A stretch of 15,904 nt of DNA from Weissella confusa (GTDB lineage: Bacteria > Bacillota > Bacilli > Lactobacillales > Lactobacillaceae). The stretch covers positions 1 through 15,904 of the forward strand of contig CP168944.1 of NCBI GenBank assembly GCA_041871065.1, given 5' to 3'. Each line of letters starts with the position of its first letter. The first letter of the stretch is position 1. Under the pieces are notes generated by a model. That model worked only from the letters and a program-made list of their open reading frames with translations, was not told the origin of the DNA and did no database searches. The position numbers were made by a program, and so were the translations under genes. Below are positions 7,456 through 13,487 of the stretch, in pieces.

Positions 7456-9306
7456 TTATCTTAATTGATAACCTCTTAATCTCATTGCATTTAAAATAAC
7501 TACTAAAATACTGGCCTCATGAACCAACATCCCAATTGACATAGACATCCATTCACTAAATATTAAACTAGCCAATAGTATTATCACGACGCCAACAGCA
7601 ATTAGAATATTTTGTCGCATATTCGCATATGTTACTTTTGCTAGGCCTAAAGCATGAGGAAGGCGGTTAAAGTTAGAATTCATTAAAACAATATCTGAAC
7701 TTTCAATTGCGACATCTGTTCCATTCCCCATAGCTATACCCACCTCTGCAGTAGCCAGAGAGGGACTGTCATTAACGCCGTCACCGATAAAAACAACTAT
7801 TTCACCTGAGTCCTGTCGTCTTTTTAGAAATGCTTGTTTGTCCTCTGGTAGCATATCACCATGGGCTTCCGTTAAACCTAGTTCCTTTTTAACTGAATTA
7901 ACTGTACCTTGGTTATCACCTGATAATACAATGAGATTTTTAATACCAAGTGATTTTAATTTTTGTAAGTCCTGCTTAACACCTGGTCGAACTTTGTCGC
8001 GGATACCCATTAACATGATTAACTTATGATCAACTGCCGTTAATACAATTGAATTACCGGTTGTTTCTAAATTATTCAATTTTTTAAGAACATCATCAGA
8101 TAGCGGTATACTTTCTTGTTTCATTAAGGTTTTATTTCCTACTGAAACAACGTGCCCATCTACGTGAGCAATTACGCCCCCACCTTTTACAACCTGTGTA
8201 TTTTCTATAGGCCTTACTTTATATTGTGCTAATTTATTTACAATAGCGACAGCTAATGGATGATCAGACTCACTTTCAACCGAAAGCAATAGAGATAAAT
8301 CCTCCTCCTGATTATTTCCATAATAAATAATATCGCTCACTTCAGGCTTTCCTTCAGTTAAGGTACCTGTTTTATCGAATAACACTGTATCTGCATTGGC
8401 AAAATGACTAATCACTTCAGAACCTTTAAATAAAATACCATTCTTTGCGCCATTTCCTATCCCCGCAACATTTGAAACAGGTACACCAATTACCAAGGCT
8501 CCTGGGCAACCAAGTACTAATACGGTAATCGCAAGTTCTGTATCTTTGGTTAATACCCAAACCAACAGCCCGATTGTAAGTACTGCAGGTGTATACCAGC
8601 GAGAAAACTGGTCAATGAATCGTTCTGCTTCTGATTTAGAATCCTGTGCTTCTTCTACCAACTCAATAATTTTTCCAAATGTAGAATCTTCCCCTACTCT
8701 GTCAGCCACTATTTGAATAGTACCGTTGTCCATAATAGTACCGGCAAATACTTCATCGTCTTTTTCTTTCTTTAAAGGTAAAGATTCACCTGTGATATTA
8801 GCCTCATTTACATATCCTTTTCCAGTAGTTACCCTACCATCTACGGGAATCTTGGCACCAGTCTTTACTAGGAGAATATCCCCTTCTTCTACTTCATCAA
8901 TATCTACTTCTGCAAATTGTCCCCCTGTCAATTGCTTAAAAGCAGTTTCTGGAGCCATTTCCGTCAACTCTTTAATAGCTGATCGTGTTTGGTTAAGTGT
9001 TCGTTGTTCTAAATATGATCCAAACAAAAATAAAAAAGTAACAATTGCTGATTCTTCATAATTTTGAATAAAGAGAGCACCAATGACCGCTATCGTTACT
9101 AAAACATCAATACTTACTACTTTTACTTTCATAGCCTGATAAGCCTGTAAAGAAATGGGGGTAACGCCTAATATCGAAGCTATAATAAAAGCACTATTAG
9201 AAATTGTTGTATTGGCAAAAATAAAGTGTGCGATTAGTGCTAAAGCAATGAGTAAGCCACTGATACTAGTAATTTTATTTTTATGTTTAAGAATATTATG
9301 TTGCAT
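7456..9306 (-). CDS. P1B-type heavy-metal ATPase with an atypical CPG motif
   Basis: A membrane metal-export pump of 616 aa. It has no N-terminal HMA domain; about four transmembrane helices come first (residues 12-100). Actuator TGES is at 172-175, the membrane metal site reads CPG at 267-269 (LGCPGALVIGVP), the phosphorylated Asp311 is in DKTGTLT, the HP pair is at 349-350 and GDGVND at 508-513. The last helices contain His596-Glu-Ala-Ser599, which recalls the HEGGT signature of P1B-4 pumps (Co, Fe, Zn; for example PfeT) and differs from the Asp of CadA-type pumps. CPC, CPH and SPC are the well-known motifs, and CPG is unusual. The ATG at 9306 has GGGAG 7 nt upstream. It precedes the HMA-dps-regulator operon and has its own FNR-box promoter. 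Dps and the HE motif suggest Fe(II) or a similar ion, but databases may label such proteins Cd or Cu ATPases. Confidence 0.9.
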   Translation of the reverse strand: MQHNILKHKNKITSISGLLIALALIAHFIFANTTISNSAFIIASILGVTPISLQAYQAMKVKVVSIDVLVTIAVIGALFIQNYEESAIVTFLFLFGSYLEQRTLNQTRSAIKELTEMAPETAFKQLTGGQFAEVDIDEVEEGDILLVKTGAKIPVDGRVTTGKGYVNEANITGESLPLKKEKDDEVFAGTIMDNGTIQIVADRVGEDSTFGKIIELVEEAQDSKSEAERFIDQFSRWYTPAVLTIGLLVWVLTKDTELAITVLVLGCPGALVIGVPVSNVAGIGNGAKNGILFKGSEVISHFANADTVLFDKTGTLTEGKPEVSDIIYYGNNQEEDLSLLLSVESESDHPLAVAIVNKLAQYKVRPIENTQVVKGGGVIAHVDGHVVSVGNKTLMKQESIPLSDDVLKKLNNLETTGNSIVLTAVDHKLIMLMGIRDKVRPGVKQDLQKLKSLGIKNLIVLSGDNQGTVNSVKKELGLTEAHGDMLPEDKQAFLKRRQDSGEIVVFIGDGVNDSPSLATAEVGIAMGNGTDVAIESSDIVLMNSNFNRLPHALGLAKVTYANMRQNILIAVGVVIILLASLIFSEWMSMSIGMLVHEASILVVILNAMRLRGYQLR

Positions 9307-9323
9307 ATGATTTCTCCCTTAAT

Positions 9324-9338
9324 TTTAGTTCAACTAAA
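9324..9338. promoter_or_regulatory. Palindrome at the predicted start site of the ATPase gene
   Basis: TTTAGTT-C-AACTAAA is a perfect 7+1+7 palindrome. It touches the predicted -10 of the ATPase promoter and covers the predicted transcription start, so it is placed like a repressor operator. It does not match a cop box, Zur box or PerR box that I recognise. Confidence 0.4.
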
Positions 9339-9379
9339 GTGTATTAGCTTTTGGGAGATATAAACTTGACGTCCATCAA
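9338..9379 (-). promoter_or_regulatory. FNR/FLP-controlled promoter of the ATPase gene
   Basis: TTGACGTCCATCAA (9366-9379) matches the FNR consensus except for one base, and its flanks extend the palindrome by three bases on each side. On the minus strand, TACACT at 9343-9338 (4 of 6 -10 bases) stands at exactly the same distance as the TATAAT does from the box of the HMA operon. The predicted activator position is again about -41.5. An overlapping TAATAC is an alternative -10. Confidence 0.68.
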
Positions 9380-9414
9380 GTTTATGAAATAGTTCTAAAT
9401 AAGTAAAAATATTA

Positions 9415-9505
9415 TAATATTGGCTTAGTCATGCACTTATTGAATCATTCGAGTGAGGCTATGACACTGGCTTATCTTGGGTTAGATCAAATTGATCTTG
9501 GGTAA
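9415..9505 (+). pseudogene. Decayed copy of the recombinase 3' end (copy C)
   Basis: This repeats the last part of the recombinase gene from the IGLVMHLLNHSSEAM region to the stop codon. A clean 27-bp in-frame deletion, flanked by the short repeat TTAGA(C/T)CAA, removes nine codons before the final QIDLG. The catalytic His and Tyr codons are present but all upstream parts are absent. It marks the right border of the ATPase-Dps-regulator cassette. Confidence 0.86.
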
Positions 9506-9574
9506 TAACGCCAACTAATCTCCCTAAATTAGCCCGTATTTGTTCATTTTGGCACCACCATGGAGGTATTTTTA

Positions 9575-9754
9575 ATGACTAGGATTACTAAGGCACAATT
9601 AGACAACATCATTACAGTGTCAGATAAACAAGGCCCGGATACAGCTAGCCAGACTTATTTTTCAGATGCCTTTGATGCAACCATGGATAATACTGGTGAT
9701 ACTGACTTACTGGGTTATCTATTACTGGATCATTATTTTGGTGATGAATCATGA
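9575..9754 (+). CDS. Small acidic protein, first gene of a three-gene cassette
   Basis: A 59-aa protein that I do not recognise. It starts MTRITKAQLDNIITVSD and ends in a short hydrophobic segment followed by acidic residues (LLGYLLLDHYFGDES). It has no signal peptide and no transmembrane helix long enough to span a membrane. The start at 9575 is preferred over the ATG at 9560, because GGAGG (9562-9566) lies 8 nt upstream and overlaps the earlier ATG. Its stop codon overlaps the next ATG in an ATGA, so translation is coupled. It follows 70 bp after recombinase copy C. Confidence 0.7.
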   Translation: MTRITKAQLDNIITVSDKQGPDTASQTYFSDAFDATMDNTGDTDLLGYLLLDHYFGDES

Positions 9755-10041
9755 CTAATTTTGATGAGTACATGACCAATGATAATTTAGCTTTACAAGC
9801 TATTATTCGCTATGATGACGGCCGTGAAATCCGCGTGTTTAATGTGAGAAATAAACGGTGCTGTGTGTTTATTCAAAATGATAATGAACATTTCTGGTTG
9901 CTACGTGAACGTATCTTAGAACCGCCCATGCTACACAACATCACGGAAGCGATGTATCAAGCTGGTATCTATGATAATTATTACCATTTGAGCATTGAAG
10001 TATTTCATGGCGATGATAGTAAAGTTTACTATCCGCGGTGA
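9751..10041 (+). CDS. Hypothetical protein, second gene of the cassette
   Basis: A 96-aa soluble protein of unknown function. It begins MTNFDEYMTNDNLALQAI and has a beta-rich middle (YDDGREIRVFNVRNKRCCVF, HFWLLRERI) with a Cys-Cys pair at 37-38. It overlaps the previous gene by 4 nt (ATGA) and has only a weak ribosome binding site, consistent with translational coupling. No domain is recognised. Small coupled gene pairs on plasmids can be toxin-antitoxin pairs or mobilisation accessories, but nothing in the sequence decides this. Confidence 0.7.
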   Translation: MTNFDEYMTNDNLALQAIIRYDDGREIRVFNVRNKRCCVFIQNDNEHFWLLRERILEPPMLHNITEAMYQAGIYDNYYHLSIEVFHGDDSKVYYPR

Positions 10042-10082
10042 ATATTTTGTCTTGTAACCATGACACATTAGGAGGACTATTC

Positions 10083-10442
10083 ATGGAATTAGATTTAGGT
10101 AATAACGCATATGATATTTTAAATGATTGGCATCCCAATGCTGCTAAGGAAGAATTAACGGCACAACTCACAAAACAAGTGTTAGTTGAGAAAGAGCAGT
10201 TACCAAAACTTTTATCACGAGAAGATCTAAAAGAACGTTGGGAGATGAACTCACGGCAAAGCGTACATCAGGTTGCGACCAGACCTGATTTTCCAGCACC
10301 GATTTTAACTTTTAATCATGGTAAAACACTCCTGTACTTAGAAACGGAAATACAAATTTTCGAAGTCAATCATCCGTGGTTAATTACGATGAGTGCCCGG
10401 TTATCTTATAGCCATTGGATCCTGCATAATGTGATTAATTAA
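10083..10442 (+). CDS. Putative small DNA-binding protein, third gene of the cassette
   Basis: A 119-aa protein. An N-terminal amphipathic part is followed at about 43-80 by LLSREDLKERWEMNSRQSVHQVATRPDFPAPI. This resembles a MerR/AlpA-type helix-turn-helix (HTH_17), with the usual R-x-D-FP-x-P wing before a strand (LTFNHGKTLLYLETEI). The C-terminus is hydrophobic and aromatic. The start at 10083 is fixed by GGAGG 7 nt upstream; a GTG at 10038 in the same frame lacks a site and overlaps the previous gene. Such proteins act as excisionase-like or autoregulatory DNA-binding factors, which would fit a mobile cassette. The role is inferred. Confidence 0.7.
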   Translation: MELDLGNNAYDILNDWHPNAAKEELTAQLTKQVLVEKEQLPKLLSREDLKERWEMNSRQSVHQVATRPDFPAPILTFNHGKTLLYLETEIQIFEVNHPWLITMSARLSYSHWILHNVIN

Positions 10443-10779
10443 TGGTTGGCGTTAGCCTTCTGATACAAGGAAAAACCAAGGATGAAATCCTTGGCAAACT
10501 ACTATTGACAGGTGTCAAGAGTGTAAGTGCGCATTGCCCTCATTTCATTCGGTTATGATCCTTGTAAATAATGGCTTGTACATTGAACCTTTTTAAGACT
10601 TAATGCCATTATTTTGTGATCGATGGCCATTTAATAAAATGATTAGTCATTACTGTTTTTAGTCATCCGATTTTCAGAATAGACTAGTAATTTGATTGTT
10701 AATTGATACGTTAAACGCGAATATAGATAAAATGTTCTTGGTTAGTAAGGCATTAACTTTAATCTGTGCAAAAAAACAC

Positions 10780-10844
10780 CTATAACGAATAAAACGCCAT
10801 GAAAAGCTCTTTGTAAGCCTTTTATGGCGTTTTATTCGTTATAG
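10780..10844. repeat. Long perfect inverted repeat (21 bp arms)
   Basis: Positions 10780-10800 and 10824-10844 are perfect reverse complements. Inside, AAAAG and CTTTT extend the stem past a one-base bulge. The arms contain CGAATAAAACGCCAT and its complement. There is an A run on the left (10769-10776) but no strong T run on the right, so on the minus strand it could serve as a terminator. Confidence 0.8.
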
Positions 10845-10883
10845 ACAATATTTTATATGGATGATTCTTAATTGCGCTCAAAA

Positions 10884-10930
10884 GCTCTTATACGGCCTGT
10901 AAATTAATAGCAGAAGAGCATTCTTTCTTC
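10884..10930 (+). repeat. Short relative of the IS1380-like stub family
   Basis: GCTCTTAT is followed by CTGTAAATTAATAGCA and GAAGAGCATT. The central block is the same as that after the stub's stop codon at 15252-15268, and the interior of the element is missing. The ends GCTCTT and AAGAGC form an inverted repeat. Confidence 0.5.
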
Positions 10931-11081
10931 TTTTATTACTCAACCACTTCAGAATTACCTTATCTCTTCCTTTATTACCTAAGTAACTCCCGAAGTCCTC
11001 CTTATTGTAAGAATGCCAAATCAACTTTTTGACCACGGTACTCCCAGATACATATGTCAAACCACACACAATGCCAAAATA

Positions 11082-11118
11082 AGCCCCGTAGCATGTTCCT
11101 GAGGAGTGCTACGGGGCT
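11082..11118. terminator. Bidirectional terminator-like hairpin
   Basis: AGCCCCGTAGCA (11082-11093) pairs perfectly with TGCTACGGGGCT (11107-11118) around a 13-nt loop. It is followed by ATTTGTG on the + strand and flanked by AAAATA on the left, so it works better in the minus direction. Confidence 0.65.
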
Positions 11119-11526
11119 ATTTGTGTACCAATTATATGTCAGATGTCATTGACACCCACGTCAACAGTGTCCCCTCTGGTGGGTGCGTGTATCACGCCTA
11201 TCATCGACCTCCGTGTCGACACCAGCAATGCTATGGCACCCGATTATGGGCACGTCTGCGAGTGATATGTTGTCCATCATTGGACACTGAAAGGTGCTGT
11301 GGCGTGCCTCTATGGTTGGTCAACGGTGGGAACCTAACCGAACGTTATATTTCACATTTTTGTAATAATCTGCGGAAACACTTAGCACTCCTACACATAG
11401 CGCTGTCAAGCACTTTATTTCAACAATTTAACAGGTTGTAATGACTGCGTTACGATGCCATACTAAAGCTTGTCAGTAATTGTCTGAGGGTACGTTCTGA
11501 GCCTTAATCAGCTTGGAGGTGCTCAT
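11119..11526 (+). other. Non-coding leader region upstream of the candidate toxin
   Basis: About 400 bp with a GC content visibly higher than the surrounding spacers. It holds small palindromes such as TGTCCA-TCAT-TGGACA (11271-11286). A 111-codon frame at 11106-11441 lacks a ribosome binding site and has an implausible Cys/His/Arg-rich composition, so I do not call it a gene. It may hold an RNA or the toxin promoter. Confidence 0.4.
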
Positions 11527-11652
11527 ATGGAGAATACACTAAGGATTACCACGATGAACTGGGACATGATTGTCTCTAACGTTCTATCAAATGCGACCAT
11601 TTATCTTCTTGGTCGCCTGATGGATAATTGGCTTAACCGCCGTAACAAGTAA
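11527..11652 (+). CDS. Candidate Fst-like type I toxin peptide
   Basis: A 41-aa peptide with a good ribosome binding site (GGAGG at 11515-11519, 7 nt upstream). It has a single short hydrophobic helix (MIVSNVLSNATIYLLGRLM) and ends in NWLNRRNK. One membrane helix followed by W-L-N-x-R-x-K is the pattern of Fst/Ldr-family plasmid toxins in lactobacilli and enterococci. An internal ATG at codon 10 or 14 would give a more typical length of about 30 aa. As in par loci, a terminator stands just downstream that is strong on the opposite strand, where an antisense RNA could end. The usual Pro in the Fst helix is absent, which lowers confidence. Overexpression would be expected to damage the membrane if the call is right. 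Confidence 0.5.
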   Translation: MENTLRITTMNWDMIVSNVLSNATIYLLGRLMDNWLNRRNK

Positions 11653-11674
11653 CCTTGGTGCTTCATGAGGACAT

Positions 11675-11718
11675 AAAAAAAGACCATGCTTTTAACTTTG
11701 GACGGTTAAGCAGGGTCT
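11675..11718. terminator. Convergent terminator after the candidate toxin
   Basis: AGACC-AT-GCTTTTAAC (11681-11696) pairs with GTTAAGC-AG-GGTCT (11705-11718). The A run at 11675-11681 becomes a T run on the minus strand, so minus-strand transcription (the DUF536 operon or an antitoxin RNA) ends here. It can also end the toxin mRNA. Confidence 0.72.
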
Positions 11719-11840
11719 CTGTGTGTACATGAAGTACTAATGTCGAATTTTGTAAGAATGTACCTATCAGAATAGATCTGACAGAGAGTTATGGGAACTG
11801 CAATTCCTGTGGCTCTTTTCTTTATGCCCTTATTGTATCA
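11719..11840 (-). ncRNA. Possible antisense (antitoxin) RNA region
   Basis: On the minus strand, an extended -10 element TGATACAAT (about 11843-11835) could start an RNA near 11828 that runs left into the terminator at 11675-11718, giving about 150 nt. The region also holds the hairpin TCAGA-ATAGA-TCTGA. The location fits an antitoxin RNA convergent with the candidate toxin. I found no convincing repeats shared with the toxin leader, and a -35 box is lacking, so this stays tentative. Confidence 0.3.
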
Positions 11841-11864
11841 CAAGTTATATATATAAACACGTCT

Positions 11865-11993
11865 TTACTTATTCATCGCGTCAACAACCTGTTCAGTTAC
11901 ATCAGGATCATCTGCGGGCACGTCATCAGTCACCAGCTCAGGTAATGGCACCAGTTGCTTCTCAAGTTCGTTTAACTTCTTATCACCGGTCAC
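11865..11993 (-). CDS. 42-aa acidic protein, last gene of the DUF536 operon
   Basis: The GTG at 11993 has AGGAG 7 nt upstream. The product of 42 aa is strongly acidic: MTGDKKLNELEKQLVPLPE, then a Pro/Asp-rich linker with DDVPADDPDV, and EQVVDAMNK at the end. It has no recognisable domain. It is the third gene on the minus strand after the DUF536-like and membrane-protein genes, with a 173-bp gap that includes a small hairpin. The clean ribosome binding site is the main evidence for a real gene. Confidence 0.5.
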   Translation of the reverse strand: MTGDKKLNELEKQLVPLPELVTDDVPADDPDVTEQVVDAMNK

Positions 11994-12064
11994 GATATTA
12001 CTCCTATACCATTTTCAGGTTTACATAAATCACAGTTATACTAAGTGCCCCAATTACCAAGGGC

Positions 12065-12091
12065 TGGGATAACTTTGCTTAGTTATCCAAT
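12065..12091. promoter_or_regulatory. Small hairpin between the last two operon genes
   Basis: GGATAACT and AGTTATCC pair around TTTGCTT near 12067-12089. There is no T run, so it is more likely an RNA-processing or stability element than a terminator. Confidence 0.35.
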
Positions 12092-12166
12092 TTCACAAAG
12101 TCAGCTCAGTCCATCTAAGACACTGCACAAGCGTCCTCTGGGGCCAAATTTCACAATCTATACCAC

Positions 12167-12394
12167 TCAGTCCTCATAAAGCTTAGGGTGCTCTGTGCCA
12201 GCATGATTGTGTGATTTTATTTTTCCCTTGGTTAGTTCCTTGAATGTTGCGACTGATAAAATTACGGTTAGAATTACGGATATAATGACCGCCCCAACTG
12301 GGACCGGCGTCACTGGATTATAGTAGTAGTCTTTTATGTCATTCCATTGAGCAATAAGAAGCAGCCACGCCACGGTATATGCTAGAAATTTCAT
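12167..12394 (-). CDS. Small membrane protein, second gene of the DUF536 operon
   Basis: A 75-aa protein with two predicted membrane helices (about 4-19, LAYTVAWLLLIAQW, and about 33-52, VGAVIISVILTVILSV). A polar, charged C-terminus follows (KELTKGKIKSHNHAGTEHPKLYED). The frame begins four codons earlier at an ATG (12406), but GGAG lies 6 nt before the second ATG and overlaps the first, so 12394 is preferred. It starts 30 bp after the DUF536-like gene and is probably co-transcribed with it. Function unknown; proteins of this shape can be holin-like, toxin-like or maintenance accessories. Confidence 0.68.
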   Translation of the reverse strand: MKFLAYTVAWLLLIAQWNDIKDYYYNPVTPVPVGAVIISVILTVILSVATFKELTKGKIKSHNHAGTEHPKLYED

Positions 12395-12424
12395 TATATT
12401 CTCCATTTATTAGAAAATAGTTTC

Positions 12425-12925
12425 TTACCCGAACAATCGTGTAAGCCAGCCCCTTTTAGGCTCATTAGCGGTTGTCTGTGACTCCGTCTCTGTCTCAATC
12501 ATCTTGATACTGGCCAATTCTTCCTCAGCTTTAGCTAATTTCTTCTCTGTCATCAGCTGGAGTTGCTGTGATTGGCTAACCAGTTGCTGTGCTTCACCTA
12601 ACTTATCAAGCAAAACAGTCTCACGCTCATCGTTTCGTTTCCGTTCCATATCGTATCGTTCTTTTTGAGACGAAATCTCAGTCTTGAGACTAGCGATAAT
12701 ATCAGACATCTCCGAGACTTTGATACGATACTTTTCAACGTCTTCCGAACCCTTTTGCTTCCCAGAATTTTGAAGTGGCTTCTTTAATTTCTCGATCTCA
12801 TCGTCCGAGAGACCCGAAGACAAATCAGACAACGAAATATCATATTTACGAGCTCTGCGATAAGCAGTGGCACGACTTATGCCAAGCTCCTTGAGAAGTG
12901 CATCGACATTATCAAATTTATTCAT
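12425..12925 (-). CDS. DUF536/RepB-like plasmid protein (HTH plus coiled coil)
   Basis: A 166-aa protein. Residues about 4-30 form a helix-turn-helix (VDALLKELGISRATAYRRA). A long charged coiled coil covers about 62-145, with the block QQLVSQSQQLQLMTEKKLAK typical of DUF536 proteins, and the end RGWLTRLFG matches their usual short aromatic-basic tail. DUF536 proteins, often called RepB, accompany theta-type replicons of lactic acid bacteria and affect copy number or stability. No RepA initiator is seen next to it, which is unusual. The start at 12925 is set by GGAGG about 8 nt upstream; the frame extends ten codons further without a ribosome binding site. The DNA upstream carries several GATAC motifs that may be its binding sites. 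Confidence 0.78.
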   Translation of the reverse strand: MNKFDNVDALLKELGISRATAYRRARKYDISLSDLSSGLSDDEIEKLKKPLQNSGKQKGSEDVEKYRIKVSEMSDIIASLKTEISSQKERYDMERKRNDERETVLLDKLGEAQQLVSQSQQLQLMTEKKLAKAEEELASIKMIETETESQTTANEPKRGWLTRLFG

Positions 12926-12935
12926 AATCTTTCCT

Positions 12936-13103
12936 CCATGTATCAGTATTGTCAACCATAAGATACCACATTATCAGTATCAAACAAGGGTATACTGATA
13001 CAACTTAAACAAAACACGAGACGATACAAAAAAGAATAACAATTCATTTAAATGATGACACCGTATCATCTCACAGTATTATTCAAGTTTCGTTGTATCG
13101 TCT
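12936..13103. repeat. Array of GTATC/GATAC motifs upstream of the DUF536-like gene
   Basis: Seven copies stand at 12940, 12962, 12977, 12997, 13023, 13063 and 13095, in both orientations. Some extend to TATCAGTAT (12941-12949, 12972-12980) or to its inverse ATACTGATA (12992-13000), and others to ACGATACAA or TTGTATCGT (13021-13029, 13093-13101). This is an iteron- or operator-like layout in the promoter region of the gene. Confidence 0.65.
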
Positions 13104-13131
13104 TAACTGAATAGAGTCTGTTATGATTGCA

Positions 13132-13165
13132 CAAAAAAAGACACCCCAGATGGTGCTCTGGAATG
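13132..13165 (-). terminator. Weak leftward terminator
   Basis: A seven-A run (13133-13139) is followed by CCAGA-TGGTGC-TCTGG, so on the minus strand a short stem precedes a T7 run. The stem is only 5 bp plus partial flanks. It could end a minus-strand transcript from the ORF-poor region. Confidence 0.4.
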
Positions 13166-13487
13166 CCTACTCAAGGATTACGCTGGTTAAGCAATTAAGT
13201 ATATCGCCATAACATTGATATTGCTATAGTGAACTGCTGAAGGCTGTGTTGGATTGGCTATCGCACGATGTTAACCATAAGGATTCTGGTAACGCTATCC
13301 ACCAAACGCACGCTGTACAGAGTTCGATGATGTAAAGCCGATTCAGTTAGTATCACGCACGTTAGGTAACAACCGGCACTTGGTGATCCTCAGCCGGCAG
13401 GCCTTAATCAATTGATTTCATCAAAAAAACCATTGAAAAACCAAAACAAATCAGCCACTTTGAGCGCTTGTCATGCTCCGGAGATAT

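Larger units (their letters stand above)
10443..11106. other. Gene-free backbone stretch with hairpins
   Basis: No convincing gene. It contains a small hairpin CCAAGGAT-GAA-ATCCTTGG just after the three-gene cassette (about 10477-10495), a long perfect inverted repeat (10780-10844), a fragment of the IS1380-like stub family (about 10884-10930) and a terminator (11082-11118). A 63-codon minus-strand frame at 10878-11069 has a GTG start and no usable ribosome binding site. Confidence 0.6.

Noticed and set aside
8726..9061. 111-codon + strand frame opposite the P1B ATPase
   Set aside because: Ser/Thr/Pro-rich shadow of the conserved actuator region on the other strand.
10878..11069. 63-codon minus-strand frame with GTG start
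   Set aside because: No ribosome binding site at its start, runs into the IS1380-like remnant, and has a basic low-complexity composition. An AAGGAGG lies inside it but no start codon follows.
11106..11441. 111-codon + strand frame rich in Cys, His and Arg
   Set aside because: Begins inside a terminator, lacks a ribosome binding site and shows implausible composition. The region is better seen as non-coding.
12936..13103. CRISPR array
   Set aside because: The repeated GATAC units are too short, vary in orientation and spacing, and have no repeat-spacer pattern.
13411..13430. FNR-box-like TTGATTTCATCAA
   Set aside because: The half-sites are 3 bp apart instead of 4, and no gene or promoter is placed to use it.
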